Shown here: positions 19,271 through 30,833 of the stretch, piece after piece | Numbering within the stretch: the first letter of the stretch is position 1 | How the letters are laid out: every line of letters begins with the position of its first letter | Source of the DNA: Trichomonas vaginalis G3 | Lineage: Eukaryota > Parabasalia > Trichomonadida > Trichomonadidae | Direction of reading: 5' to 3' | Assembly (NCBI RefSeq): GCF_026262505.1 | Contig: NC_067206.1 | Location: 16,078,641 to 16,142,640 of the forward strand | Length of the DNA stretch: 64,000 bases | Position numbers and translations under genes: made by a program | The notes under the pieces: model-generated | Databases searched by the model: none | Told to the model about the DNA's origin: nothing | Seen by the model: only the letters and a program-made list of their open reading frames with translations

Positions 19271-20953
19271 ATGGAGCCCGTGATATTCAACACTATGGAG
19301 CTCCTCCAGTTTGGTATCCAAGAAGAGATAAAAGCTAGCATGGGCTACTCTCAAAAATGCAGGAAAGAATACTCCACGATCGAATACAAATGTAAGTATC
19401 CACAATGTCAAGCTAAATTCAAAGTCCGGATAATAGATCAAGATAAATATGAACTACTAATCCACTCTGACTCTCATGATCATTCTGCACCTCCGAAATC
19501 AACAAAAACAATATCCTCATTATTTGTCAGAAATTATCTTAAACATTACTTTGAAAACAATATGAATCATGCTACAGCTCAACTTAAGTGTTTCCAAGAC
19601 TTAAATATTTCATATACAGACGAAGAGTTACTTTCAATATTTGCACAAGGTCCAGATGCATTACGTAAATTTGCTCAAAGAGCTGAAATTGTTTCCAAAC
19701 GCTTTAGTTCGGATGAAAAAGTTTCTTTAGCTATCTTTGTCGAATCTGTTCAAGAAAGTTGTCCAGAAGATTTAATTGAATTTATCTCTGAGCCGGGAAA
19801 ACTAGTTTTTTTATATGCACCTTTCGAAGCGAAGGCCCTTGGTCACCAAATTTCTACGTTTCACATCGATTCAACGTATAAACTTCTAAGGGCTAACATT
19901 CCATTATATGCACTCACAGGAAAAACAGAACATACTATTGTTTTTCCTTTTTTGTATTTCTTTATTTCTCCTGACACAAGCGAAAATATTCAATATTGTG
20001 TTTGTCGTTATTTTCAATATATTAATAGAGAACCCGAGATGATAAGTATGGACTGCGCCCCACAAATAGCCGAGGCAATTGAGCGAGGTATTCCAAACTG
20101 TCATATTCTTTGGTGTGGCGTGCATGTCCTTCGCGCCATATTAAGAAAAGCGGATAAGTTTAAATCACGAGACAATTTTGAAGAATTTTATAATCTAATG
20201 AAATTATTAGTATTCGATACTAAAGAAGAATCTCCCGAGGAAGAACAGAACCAAGAAGAAGAAAATCCTAGAGAGGAACCAGCTCAATCTCACTTACTTC
20301 AAGCAGAAGAAATTGAAGAAGAGGAACAATATGAAGAAGAATTCATCGAAAATGAATTTCAACCTTCTCAAATCTTTTTACCACGAGAATCTTCTGATGA
20401 TCCAAACGATTCTGAATTTATTCCAGAAGAAGAAACGTTTGAAACAAGTGAAGAAGTTCCAGAGCACCTCACTCAAGAAGAAGCTGCAGACCTAGATGCA
20501 GTTTATGATTGAATTCTTGAAATTCTTTCCACTGAACCGAAAGCCCAAAAGTACTTAGATAGGCAATGGAGGCATCATTTAGATCGTTGGAATAAGCGCT
20601 ATCGCAACGGAGGTGACGCGACTAATAACGTCAGTGAGTCACATTTCAAAGTTCTCAAGCATTATTATTTCCCAGAGAGAAGGAATATTCGATTAGACGA
20701 TTTTGTTGTTGAATTATACACAACGGTTGTTCCAGCATTATTGATTAAATTTAAAGTTCAATTAATCAATAGTGATAAAGTTGTTCGTATATTACGAAAA
20801 GCTAATGACCATGAACAAATATTGGAAAACAAAAAAGTCGAATGTTTGAAAATGCTTGAAGCAATATATTCAAGTTTGCAACAAGGATCAATAGATTCAA
20901 ATCTTGTTTATTGTACTTTAAAGGTACTTTTAAAAAAGAAACAATTAATGTAA
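19271..20953 (+). pseudogene. MULE transposase with in-frame TGA
   Basis: Mutator-like transposase. Residues 40-75 hold a zinc-binding region (CKYPQCQAKF, then DSHDHSAP). The first catalytic Asp is in FHIDSTYKLL (about residue 199), the second in MISMDCAPQIAEAI (about 259), and the following Cys-His block is WCGVHVLRA. A very acidic stretch of about 95 residues follows. TGA stands at 20,510-20,512, yet the same frame continues with strong similarity to other MULEs: RQWRHHLDRW, then the NNVSES block with the expected catalytic Glu, ending at 20,953. The copy at 58,958 has the TGA at the same place. Confidence 0.85.
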
Positions 20954-21127
20954 AAGATTCAAATAATTTTTTATTATTATTTTATTAATTTTTTAAAATA
21001 AGGTTAATAAAAAGTGACACTGGATAGTTTGTCCCACACTCCTTTTTTTTAAAAAAGTTACACCTACTCTCAATTTTTATTATCCTTTCAAAATTGACGA
21101 TCAATTCCTCAAAATTTGAAATCAACA

Positions 21128-22960
21128 TTATTTATTATATTCAAATTTTGAAGGCATTCTCTTTCTCGTTTGTTTATCTCTTCTTATTCTTTCAGGGATC
21201 TCTAAACTATCTATAGCTGGCAAGTTTTTATAACTTGCCGTCATTTTTGCCAGTTCTTCAATTTTTTCATCTGATATTTTCGCTGTATAACAATTATTTA
21301 AATATTGGTCTACATTAATTCTTAATTCAGGTTTTTGATTGTTAAGTGCTTCAATATGAGAACAAACGGTTTCGAAACGCTTTGTTTCATTGCAACTGCA
21401 AATTCCTTTACCATTGAAGATAAGGATTTTTTCTTCAAAGCCAAGCCTATCAATAACTTTAAATAAGTCTTTGATTTCGCTGTAGTGAACATTATATGAG
21501 AACGATTTTTTAATTACAAAATCGATAATTTCTTTTGGTTGACCACAGTTTTTCAATGCCTCAACTCCATATTTGACTGTTGCATCTGTAAACCAGGCAA
21601 AAGCTTCAATAATATCGAAATTTTTTCTTTTTTGGAATTCCCCATTTAAGGCTTCCAAAACAGAAGTAGCTTGCAATCCTTGGTCAAATGAATTGAACTT
21701 AAAGGGATTTGCGTCTTTTAATTTTTTAATAAATTTATCAATTTTTGTTTCCGAATAATTTTGATAATTTTCTGTTATTGATTTTTTGATGTCATTTAAT
21801 TTGTTTGTATAATCAACAGAGTTTATAGCCAAATTCAAAGACCATATTATTTTTCTACATTTCGAATATTTCACATCTTCGAAAAGGTGAAAAATGCACC
21901 TCCGTTGTTTTTGAATCAATCCATTTTCAATTAATGCCCCTTTAATAGCTGTTCCGCCGTCACTCAAGATAATTGAAATGTCATTTTTGGTGATTTTATT
22001 GAGAATTGTCTTAAATAAACTAGACATTAGTGGAAGATCTTCTTCCACAGACCAACCATATGCTATCGGAATAGCTCGTCTGGTTGGAGATGTAGTGGCA
22101 ATTACCCCCATTTTACCCGCACAGATTGTATTGGTTCTAGTGGCATCCACAAGAAGAATATTGTTAAATCTTTCTGATTTAAGAAGCAATTCTGATGCCG
22201 GTGGTAAAATTGAAATACATTTTATTATAAAGTTTGGATCTTCAATTAATTCGTTAACTTTGTAAATATACTCATTTTTATCATTTTTTTCACCTGTAGA
22301 AATAATGGAACAGCCTCCTGATTCAACAATATGATTATTCAATGAAATTAGTTTTTTGAAACTATTCACTAAATCAGAATCTGTAATATGAAAAATTGCT
22401 TTTACACGTTTTCGAAAAGTATCTTTTCCTATTTCCCTTTTGAATTGTTTTTGAACGATATGATGAAAATTTGTAAAATTATTACTGATAAATGATTCAT
22501 TATTTGATTCAATAAGATAATCTAATACTATTGTGGGGATGGTTGTTGATTCCATACAATGCGAATGAGATTTATCAACTCGTATTTTGTAACATTTGAG
22601 CGTTTTGTCATAGTAAACTGTATAATGAGCGCCGCATTGACATGATAATTCATGTTTTGCTCTATTATAGTTCATAAATATGAAATTTTGAGATGTGTGG
22701 TATAATGCTGTAAAAAACGCTGAATCTTCATTGGCAAAATTAATGGATGTTAAATATGCTTCAATTGCTATAATTTTTTCATGCGAAATTTCAGATGTTG
22801 AGTAGCTAGGAACAGAATCGTCATTTTCATTATTTGACAATGCTTTTTTTAGATCTTGAATGGATGGAATTAATGGCCAGTCCATAGGATCACTCAATGG
22901 AATTTTGAAATCAATTGGATTTTGAGGTGGAGCATCAATATATTTCAGTAATAAAGACAT
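21128..22960 (-). CDS. MULE transposase, 610 aa, intact
   Basis: A complete Mutator-like transposase of normal length. In order: an N-terminal Cys/His region (CQCGAHYTVYY, then HSHC, residues 107-136); the first catalytic Asp in ILLVDATRTN (about 274); the second in IILSDGGTAIKGAL (about 334); the block RRCIFHLFED; the likely catalytic Glu in SVLEALNGEF (about 443); and a SWIM-type zinc motif CSCNETKRFETVCSHI (about 537-552). The start at 22,960 follows TTCATAAAT, an initiator match. The sequence differs strongly from the other two MULE lineages here. No break is seen, so this is a candidate active gene. Confidence 0.92.
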   Translation of the reverse strand: MSLLLKYIDAPPQNPIDFKIPLSDPMDWPLIPSIQDLKKALSNNENDDSVPSYSTSEISHEKIIAIEAYLTSINFANEDSAFFTALYHTSQNFIFMNYNRAKHELSCQCGAHYTVYYDKTLKCYKIRVDKSHSHCMESTTIPTIVLDYLIESNNESFISNNFTNFHHIVQKQFKREIGKDTFRKRVKAIFHITDSDLVNSFKKLISLNNHIVESGGCSIISTGEKNDKNEYIYKVNELIEDPNFIIKCISILPPASELLLKSERFNNILLVDATRTNTICAGKMGVIATTSPTRRAIPIAYGWSVEEDLPLMSSLFKTILNKITKNDISIILSDGGTAIKGALIENGLIQKQRRCIFHLFEDVKYSKCRKIIWSLNLAINSVDYTNKLNDIKKSITENYQNYSETKIDKFIKKLKDANPFKFNSFDQGLQATSVLEALNGEFQKRKNFDIIEAFAWFTDATVKYGVEALKNCGQPKEIIDFVIKKSFSYNVHYSEIKDLFKVIDRLGFEEKILIFNGKGICSCNETKRFETVCSHIEALNNQKPELRINVDQYLNNCYTAKISDEKIEELAKMTASYKNLPAIDSLEIPERIRRDKQTRKRMPSKFEYNK

Positions 22961-23410
22961 TTATGAATTAGAAAAGTGACAAATAATAAATCACCATAAA
23001 TAATATAAATTCAACAATATATATGATGCAATATCTATTATATAAAACATTCTGTGAATTAAAAATTTAATTTTTTTTCATGAATCATTTGTAAATAATA
23101 TTTTTGCTACAGTTTTTCAGGAGATATTAAAAATCATGACGATATTTGTTTGACATTATTGATGTTTCAATGATAAAAATAATAAATGGTGATTAATATT
23201 ATGTTTCTAAAGAATATAAGAGACAACAGAAATAGAAATATGTTAGAAACTTAAAAATATATGTATACATAATAGCTTATGTTATCATAGCTAAATATCA
23301 TTTAAACAGAATATGAAGATATAGAAAAAAGTGTGTATCTGATTTGAATCTAAAAATATAGTGTTTTACTGACAATGAATTGCTTATTATGTTAGCAATA
23401 ATCAAAAAAT

Positions 23411-24645
23411 CTATGAATCAGGATGAATTTGGTATTTTGATTCAAATTCGCTGATTGTATCTTCATCTAAGATCTCATAATTCTGTGATAGAAAATTAAT
23501 AATGGAATCAGTAACAATTTGATTTTGTATGATAATTGGATCATCAATTAAATTTAAATATAAATTTAAGTAAAAATCGAGATTATCTTCATTTATTGGA
23601 TTATTATTAAATGACTGAATTATATCTATTTTATGAGATGGTAGAATGCTTTTATCCGGTAAAATTGAATAAGAAAGTTCGCACATTAAGTCAAATCCTA
23701 AATTCTTACTTGAAAAGCATAGAGTCCGAGAGTTTAATTTGACAATAAAGCTTACCATTTCATTTATAATTGATTTAACTTTCAAGTAATTTTCTTTTGA
23801 ATATATTAAAATTAACAAATTGCTAATATTGTATTCACTATATGTGTCAGATTTGCACATATTCAAAAAAATTATTAAATAATTGAAAGGCATAAACTCG
23901 TAGAATTCATCCATTTGAAACTTAGCGAGACAACACATAACATATGAAACCAATTCAATTGTATTTTTTTCATTTTGTATTGTAAAAATGTTTTTTACAG
24001 AAAAATTGACAAAATATTCACCAAATATATCAAATATTTGATGACTAAATTCAAGAATTATCTCCGAAACAAAAGTCAGAATTGAAATGGAAATTTTCTC
24101 AGATAGCTGAAATTCTTCAGTTAAAAGCATTAAATAATTGAAACAGATCTGTTTTTCTGACGAAAAATTGAGTTTTATATATAATTGAATCAGCCTATGA
24201 AGATATTTTTATCTTGTGTTTTTATCAATTCAAATAGTAAAGTTATATGTAAATTCTTGATTAATGTGTCATCTTTTGTTTCATTATATGTTATAAGTGT
24301 TAATTTTAATATAAATAAACTGTGTTCACTAAAAATGAATTTTAAATTTAAATCCTTACATACTTCTAAATCCTTTAATACCATTAGGAGTTGTTTAAAT
24401 TGTTGAAAATTTAATAAAATTTCAAATGGAAAGTTAGTTGTTAACCTGTAAAATAAATCATATGCAACTTCTTTTTGTAGCACTAAATCAATGTCCGAAA
24501 ATTTTGAAATAAGAAATTCAAAATCCGCATTAACTGAATTTTGCCCTCCAAAATCGTGTTCAATTGAGCAGCAATTAAAATTTTGATCCTGGTAATTGTT
24601 TTCAGCCTGACTATAGTTTTCTATCTCTTTGTAATTGGTAAACAT
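23411..24645 (-). pseudogene. Helical-repeat protein gene with frameshift
   Basis: Two minus-strand frames (24,645-24,190 and the one ending at 23,411) join if one base is corrected near 24,190-24,205, because the second frame is open upstream of its ATG to that point. The product would be about 410 residues of hydrophobic/acidic helices, the pattern of armadillo-like repeat proteins common in this kind of genome. It lies inside MULE element C, so it may be a captured host gene. No catalytic motif seen. Confidence 0.5.
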
Positions 24646-24700
24646 TAAAAAAAGTAAAATTATATAAAAAGTAATTGTTTATTTAGTTAGTTTTTCCTTC

Positions 24701-24997
24701 TTATTCTTTTGGTTCTTTAATTTCTATATGAGATTCATAAAAATCCAATAGGCTTTTGATATTATATTTTTTGACATCGTCCCTTGAACACTTATAAAAC
24801 TGTCCATTGATTTCACCTCACACATGTATTTCCATTTTCAATCCACATATGGGTAATTTTAAATTTTTTAACTTTAATTTCTCAGGAGGGGCCTGAGTTT
24901 GGTTCCGTTTCTCAAAATCGTCAATCAATTTTTTTATAAAAAAATAATTTCGTGGAATCAACCCAATTACATTCTTCTTTATTGTTTTCAAATCCAT
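24701..24997 (-). pseudogene. Hypothetical gene with in-frame TGA, 98 codons
   Basis: The frame runs from ATG 24,997 to TAA 24,701, interrupted once by TGA at 24,818-24,820. Coding-like segments are NVIGLIPRNYFFIKKLIDDF before the stop and FYKCSRDDVKKYNIKSLLDF after it. It lies near the right end of element C, behind the helical-repeat pseudogene. Not recognised. Confidence 0.4.
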
Positions 24998-25426
24998 TTA
25001 TTAAATATTGAGTTGAATCACCATTATTTTTTTTTCATTATAATTTGAGTGGGTTTGCAAGTTTTATCATTGAACATTTGCAAATAAATTGAGACATGAT
25101 CGGTAATTTTGAAAGGATAATAAAAAATTGAGAGAAGGTGTAATTTTTAAAAAAAGAAGATAAATCAAATATATTTTAATAAACAAATCAAATTATTAAT
25201 TCATCCAAAATTTTTTAAGAAATGATCGGCAATTTTGAAATGATAATGTTATAGACCGAAAATAGATTTTTTCGGTTTTCTCTTCAAATAATTGAAAGAA
25301 TGATACTATTATCGGTTTATTATATTATATAGCATATAATCATGCTATAGCCGAAAATTATAAGTTTTGAGAAGATTGAATATAACACAAATAAATTTGA
25401 ATGTAAGTTAAATTGCTTGTTGTTTT

Positions 25427-27985
25427 TAATAGCTATTTAATGAGAAATCCAATATTGCAAAATTCAAATTGAATGATTGAAAGAACAGAAAAAGTCATTC
25501 TTTTCAATTTCGAATATGTTTCATTGTATTTATAATTATATGGCAAATAAGATATTTAAACTTGATTTTTGAAGGAAAATTCACAAAATTGAATAAATTC
25601 AAATAATTTTTCAAAAATAAACTAGTTATTTGAGTTTAATACTAATTATCTATTCAAACTACAAAGTTTGTAATTTAAAATATTTTGTGAGATCAGATTG
25701 AATTAATTCAAGGTTCTTTTCAATTAATATTAATGACCATATTACGCATTTTCGAACATTCTAAACCAAATATATAAAAATGGGAGACGAATGTTAAATT
25801 TGCTAGACATGGGGGAGTTGTCTGCAAAGTTTTAGCTCTTATCTCTAACAAAAAATTAATTTTAAAAAAAATGACCGAATATGTTTCACAGCGAGAAAAA
25901 AATAAAACTGTACACTGATTTTCATTTTCATTTCCAGTCACTTTACTTATTATTTTTTCTTTTTTTCATTTTAATTATAAATTATTTCATAATACGTTTA
26001 TTTACGTTACCATTTTCTTTATTCTTTTGAATTCCATACTAGACACTTATAGAATATTTTGATTGTTAACGTACTTCATTAGAATGAATCCTTACAAAGG
26101 GTATGTCGATCGAATTTACCTAATTGGTATTTCCAATCAGATTGAAGAAGGTAAAATGACATGGGAAGAAGCTTGCACCCATGTTCCATCGCCCAACCCT
26201 TCAATCAAATGATTTCAAATATTTAGATGTTTCAAAATCTTTTTTACAAAATCAATTTAGCTTACACAATATCCCATTGCCTAAAGGCAAGAAAGGTCGT
26301 AGAGTCAATCCCTACGACCAAATCAAAGCTTTTGCTGTGATACATGACCACTGGGCCTTTCCCTGTGGTCAAACAAAACAATGGAAACGTTTGAAATTAC
26401 AACAAATTGATGTATCTTATAGAGAAGTACGCAGATACTTCAAAGAAAATCATTTCACCAAGACGCGATTAGAGCATGCCGGGCCAGAAACAGCAGTAAG
26501 ATATTGGGCGCTTTCCCCCAATCTTATCTGGCACGCAGATGTTCATTATTTTAGGGGTGTTCGTGGCCAGTATATTTATGGCATAATCGACGATTTTAGC
26601 CGCAAAGTCCTAGCGTGTATACAAATACCAGATATGCTGGCAGCGACGACAGCGAACGTTGCGGCTTCCGCCTTCATTGAATTTGGCGCCCTTATTGTTT
26701 CTTGACGACAACGGTTCAGAAAATAGGGGCGCCTTTCAAGATCTACTTGATCTTTGGGGCGTCCAATGGCGGCATACAGACTCTCATTCTCCCTACCAAA
26801 ATTGGAAGATTGAGAGATTCTGGCCGACATTGGAGCGCTGCCGAAGCATTCAGGCTATTCCTGCCTTTATTTGGGAGTACAATAATAACACACCGCATGA
26901 AGATCTCCCAATTAATCCATTAACTGGAACAAATTACACGCCAAATCAAATGTATCAGCTGAAACCGAAATACACAAATGCAGATACAGAAAGGTTGTGG
27001 CAAATATGGGATACAGATACAGGCATGACCGCTGTTGACACATTCACAGCGTAATAATAAACATAATTTTTTATTTCATTTTTAACAAGTTTTTTTAAAT
27101 GTATGTAATGAATAATTCATTAGAATATGATAATGCACATTGTAACAGAATAGAACAATCACCAAATTTTTTTGAAATTAAAAAATAAAAGTAAAAAGTT
27201 TAAAGTAATCTAACCAAAAAAGATATTTAAAAGAATTTTGGAAAAAACAGAATAAGGATAATGATATTATTTTAGATACACAATCGATGTACTGAAGAAT
27301 AATCCGGTAAAATGATGATATAAAATTAGATTATTTTACAAGTAGCTAAAAGAATAAAACTATAATATAAATAAATGAAGTTTAATGAAACATAAAGGTT
27401 AAATAAATAATAAAGATTTTTATTTTATATCAGTATTGAGAAGAAGTAACAGCTGACACTTGGTAGACAACTTCTTTATGTCTAGAAAATTCTATCTTGC
27501 CCTTTATTTTTTTCTCGCTGTGAAACATATTCGGTCATTTTTTTAAAAATTAATTTTTTGTTAGAGATAAGAGCTAAAACTTTGCAGACAACTCCCCCAT
27601 GTCTAGCAAATTTAACATTCGTCTCCCATTTTTATATATTTGGTTTAGAATGTTCGAAAATGCGTAATATGGTCATTAATATTAATTGAAAAGAACCTTG
27701 AATTAATTCAATCTGATCTCACAAAATATTTTAAATTACAAACTTTGTAGTTTGAATAGATAATTAGTATTAAACTCAAATAACTAGTTTATTTTTGAAT
27801 AAAAATTATTTGAATTTATTCAATTTTGTGAATTTTCCTTCAAAAATCAAGTTTAAATATCTTATTTGCCATATAATTATAAATACAATGAAACATATTC
27901 GAAATTGAAAAGAATGACTTTTTCTGTTCTTTCAATCATTCAATTTGAATTTTGCAATATTGGATTTCTCATTAAATAGCTATTA
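25427..27985 (+). mobile_element. Integrase-type DNA transposon with ~480-bp inverted ends
   Basis: The sequences 25,427-25,908 and 27,503-27,985 are inverted copies, nearly identical, starting TAATAGCTATTTAATGAG and running inward to CACAGCGAGAAAAAA. Between them is a single DDE integrase gene. The flanks do not show a matching duplication. Long inverted ends plus a retroviral-type integrase recall Ginger-like or Maverick-derived elements. The exact class is open. Confidence 0.75.
26084..27054 (+). pseudogene. DDE integrase (rve fold), two frameshifts
   Basis: The gene starts at ATG 26,084. One frameshift near 26,180 and one near 26,690-26,705 divide it into three frames covering about 320 codons. 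The core shows the first Asp in LIWHADVHYF, the second in FLDDNGSENRG, and the Glu in NWKIERFW, with 34-35 residues between the last two (DD35E). The C-terminal part (FIWEYNNNTPHEDL) resembles integrase tails. It would cut and join the element ends. The breaks make this copy inactive unless they are sequence errors. Confidence 0.8.
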
Positions 27986-28805
27986 AGGATGGGCACTCAT
28001 TAGGGTGATGAAAAAAATCAAGTCTAGCAAAGTCAATATATTAAAAACAGTGAAGACTGTTATATAGCATTATAGTGCACAAGCTCAAATATTTAGTGAT
28101 GCATTTCTCGAACTTATTTTACTGATAAGTTAACCTTGAAACATGAATTTTAGTATATCATGAGCATATTTTTTCTAATTTTGCAATACTTATAATATCA
28201 TACCAGGATTCATGTGGAAGTCTAATATTTGGTATATAATATTCTGACAATAAATGTATGAATTCAATTATATTCAAAATGATGGGTCGCAATTTTTACT
28301 GAAATTGCAAATTTAATTTCAACAATGAAATTATTGTTTAAAAAAAATAGCATAACAGCAAGATGGACAATCATATATAGAATTATAATGCTCCATATAA
28401 TTCTTTGATTTGATGCGTATATAATGTTATTTTTCGAACATCTTTGTAAAAAATTGATTTTTGTAATTTTTGAAAAAATTCGATTTTATTTCGAGATTTC
28501 CTCTATAGGTGAAGTATATTGAACAATATTCCTATGGGAGAAAATAATTGTAAGTATGAGTACTTTCATTAATACTATGGGTGCCATGGTTATCGCTCAA
28601 ACGATCAAGTTATATCTCGATTGCGTAAATTGAAATTTTGCTATTTTCTAAATTCACGGCAACAACATTCTTTTATCCTGATTGTACATCACAATATTTG
28701 AATGTGCGACCATTTGTTCAAGAAACCGTCAAGTTATTCTTCATTTTTCATGCCGCGGCGAACAAAAGCAGTTGCAAAGCGTATAAAGAACTGAGTATAT
28801 AAGAA
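27986..28805. other. AT-rich spacer, nothing seen
   Basis: No supported gene. The right part leads into a cluster of GTGACA motifs. Confidence 0.5.
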
Positions 28806-28810
28806 TTTCC

Positions 28811-28876
28811 GAAAAAAGTGACACCCAAAAGTGACACTTTCAATAGGGAGTAACACTTAAAAAGTGACAATTTAAA
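28811..28876. promoter_or_regulatory. Cluster of four A-rich GTGACA-type motifs
   Basis: GAAAAAAGTGACACCC, AAAAGTGACACTTTC, AGTAACACTT and AAAAAGTGACAATTT follow one another just downstream of the MULE transposase stop. They resemble the ends of other elements here and may be the terminus of this MULE, but I found no inverted partner on the other side of the gene. Confidence 0.4.
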
Positions 28877-28905
28877 ATTCACAATAAATAAAAATAATAA
28901 ATTTT

Positions 28906-30585
28906 TTAGTCTATTAAATTATTCTTTTCTTTGAAATCCTCTAAAAATTCTTCGAAATGTTCTAAAATATAATCTGGAGAATTATAACAAAATTCATTAA
29001 TTTCTAACATATACGTATCTAACAATTCATTTGGAATTTCAAACGATCTTAAATATGCAATTGAATTTTGTATCTTCTCATTTATTTGAGAAAGTTTTTC
29101 TTCAGCATTTTCCAATAAAAATCTTAATGGATTCAAATTGGCTTCTTGATTCTGAACAAAATTTAATACTTGGTATAAACGTGATTGAACTTCTCTTTTC
29201 AATTTTGTTTTATAATCTGTCAATCGAGGCTCGCGAATTCTAATTGAAGGAATAAAACCTGTTTGAAGTAAATCGTTTTTAATACGATAAAAGTAATTGG
29301 GTGCAACTTTTTCTAAAAGATTTTTGACAAAAACATCAATTCTTTGATTTTTAACACAGCCAAAATCGTGATATTTTATCTTTTTAAATAAAGATTCAGA
29401 AACGTTATTTACAACGGTTAATTCATTTGGTCTGGCAGCGGCTATCCACTGTTGTTTATGAATGTCCCACTGACGTGTAAAGTATTGATTAAATTCCAAT
29501 TGATCTTGAATTTTATCAATAATGTGCTCTTTATACATTTTTGCAGCATCTTCTTCTGTGCAATCACGATAATAACATAAAATGTTCATAAATTTTTCGA
29601 CTTCTGATCTAATCTCTTCATCATTTATCTTTGAGAGATTCTTTTTAAGTGCGCGTATTACATGTGGCGCGCACCAAAAGATATTGCACTCCGGAAATGA
29701 ATTCCTAATCCCGTTGAAAATGTTTAGTGCACAGTCAGACATGATAAATTCAGGTTCTGTGTGAGTTGTTTCAAAATATTTACTTAAGCAAAAAGAAATA
29801 TTTTCACTATTATCTGGATATATTATAAAATAACACAAAGGGATAGAATGAGTATTAGCAAATTTGGTAGCTAATACATAAAAAGGAAATCCATGAATAA
29901 TTAATTTAAACGTAGAGTCTAAGTGATAAATTGGTGGTTTTTCATGAATTTGAGAGATCATATCATTATCAGAGTAAATAAAAACCAATTTGTCTGGAAA
30001 ATCAGTATCTTCACCTTGAATGTCAAAATAAATAAGGTCATCATGTTGATCTTCCCATTGATTAACATAGTTTTGTAAAGATTGAAATTGATTTAAAGAT
30101 ATGTCTGGTAAAGATCTCATAAGATCTTTTTGTTGTAAATAATATTTCAATTGATTGATTGCAGTTTGTTTCATAGTCATGTGAATACAAGTATGATCTT
30201 TAGGTATTTCAAGCGTTTTGTTGACTTCTTGTGTTGCATTAAGTGGACTTCCGTGATTCATGAGAAATTTTTTAATCCAAGCACGGTAAGTACCACTTGT
30301 AGGTGTATTTTTATGTTGTGGTGGTGGTCCTGAGTGAATATGAGTTAAGTTTGCAGATTTAAAAATGTAATTGTCGAAATTTTTAATAAATTTAAAGCCT
30401 GCTGGGCAGCCTTCGTATTCGCATCGGTGGTAGATTAATACTCCTGTTCCAATTGATAGTTTTTGTGGGTCTTTGACAAATCTTATGTTACCATGCAGCT
30501 CTGCAGCTATAACAAAACGAGAATATTCTAAATATCCTATGGCTTGATCAACCTCGCATGGAGGATCGGGTGGAGGATGTTGCAT
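28906..30585 (-). CDS. MULE transposase, 559 aa, intact
   Basis: A complete Mutator-like transposase of the same lineage type as the gene at 19,271 but without the acidic insertion and without a stop. The N-terminal zinc-binding block is CEYEGCPAGF and the His-rich ANLTHIHSGPPP. The first Asp is in YHLDSTFKLI (about residue 234) and the second in FIMSDCALNIFNGI (about 294), followed by WCAPHVIRALKK. The expected Glu is in NNVSESLFKKIK (about 404). The helical C-terminus matches the part of the 19,271 protein that lies behind its TGA. No frameshift seen, so it is a candidate active transposase. Confidence 0.92.
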   Translation of the reverse strand: MQHPPPDPPCEVDQAIGYLEYSRFVIAAELHGNIRFVKDPQKLSIGTGVLIYHRCEYEGCPAGFKFIKNFDNYIFKSANLTHIHSGPPPQHKNTPTSGTYRAWIKKFLMNHGSPLNATQEVNKTLEIPKDHTCIHMTMKQTAINQLKYYLQQKDLMRSLPDISLNQFQSLQNYVNQWEDQHDDLIYFDIQGEDTDFPDKLVFIYSDNDMISQIHEKPPIYHLDSTFKLIIHGFPFYVLATKFANTHSIPLCYFIIYPDNSENISFCLSKYFETTHTEPEFIMSDCALNIFNGIRNSFPECNIFWCAPHVIRALKKNLSKINDEEIRSEVEKFMNILCYYRDCTEEDAAKMYKEHIIDKIQDQLEFNQYFTRQWDIHKQQWIAAARPNELTVVNNVSESLFKKIKYHDFGCVKNQRIDVFVKNLLEKVAPNYFYRIKNDLLQTGFIPSIRIREPRLTDYKTKLKREVQSRLYQVLNFVQNQEANLNPLRFLLENAEEKLSQINEKIQNSIAYLRSFEIPNELLDTYMLEINEFCYNSPDYILEHFEEFLEDFKEKNNLID

Positions 30586-30833
30586 TGAGCAGCAAAAAGG
30601 AAAAATAAAATTGAAAACTCACATTGAAAAAATAACGGTTTAATAGAAAATATTTTTTTTCTTCTGAAAAAGAATTATCTTTGAGTATCTAAATTGGGAT
30701 AAAGGATATAGAATAGATAACTAGTACTTAATATATGATACATGTACACGAAATGGAAGAATGTGTACTAAAAGAAAGAGAAATTTTAGCTTAATATTTT
30801 ACATACGAATCAATTATCTTTGGTTAAAAGGTA

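Larger units (their letters stand above)
18698..21041 (+). mobile_element. MULE copy 1, 2,344 bp
   Basis: The inverted ends share GAG...GGGACAAACTATCC and AGTGTCACTTTT. The flanks are CTTTTTTA and CTTTTTTTT, an imprecise duplication in a T run. It holds two units of a 121-bp repeat and one transposase gene with an internal TGA. It serves as the empty-site reference for the copy at 31,977-60,726, which carries the Maverick. Confidence 0.9.
18599..25246 (-). mobile_element. Large MULE carrying passenger genes (element C)
   Basis: The right end (about 25,090-25,246) read in reverse matches the left end, which is split in two: 18,599-18,697 and 21,042-21,110. The match includes TCAAAATTGCCGATCATTTC, then TTTATTAAAATATATTTG, then CACCTTCTCTC. 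The MULE at 18,698 inserted inside the left terminal repeat. Inside are an intact transposase (21,128-22,960) and two further minus-strand gene relics. The outer limits are approximate, and I could not find a flanking duplication. Confidence 0.65.

Noticed and set aside
20510-20512. TGA recoded as an amino acid (variant code)
   Set aside because: Other genes here end in TGA, and relics contain TAA as well. Two interrupted frames are too few to propose a different code. Kept only as a readthrough question for the MULE.
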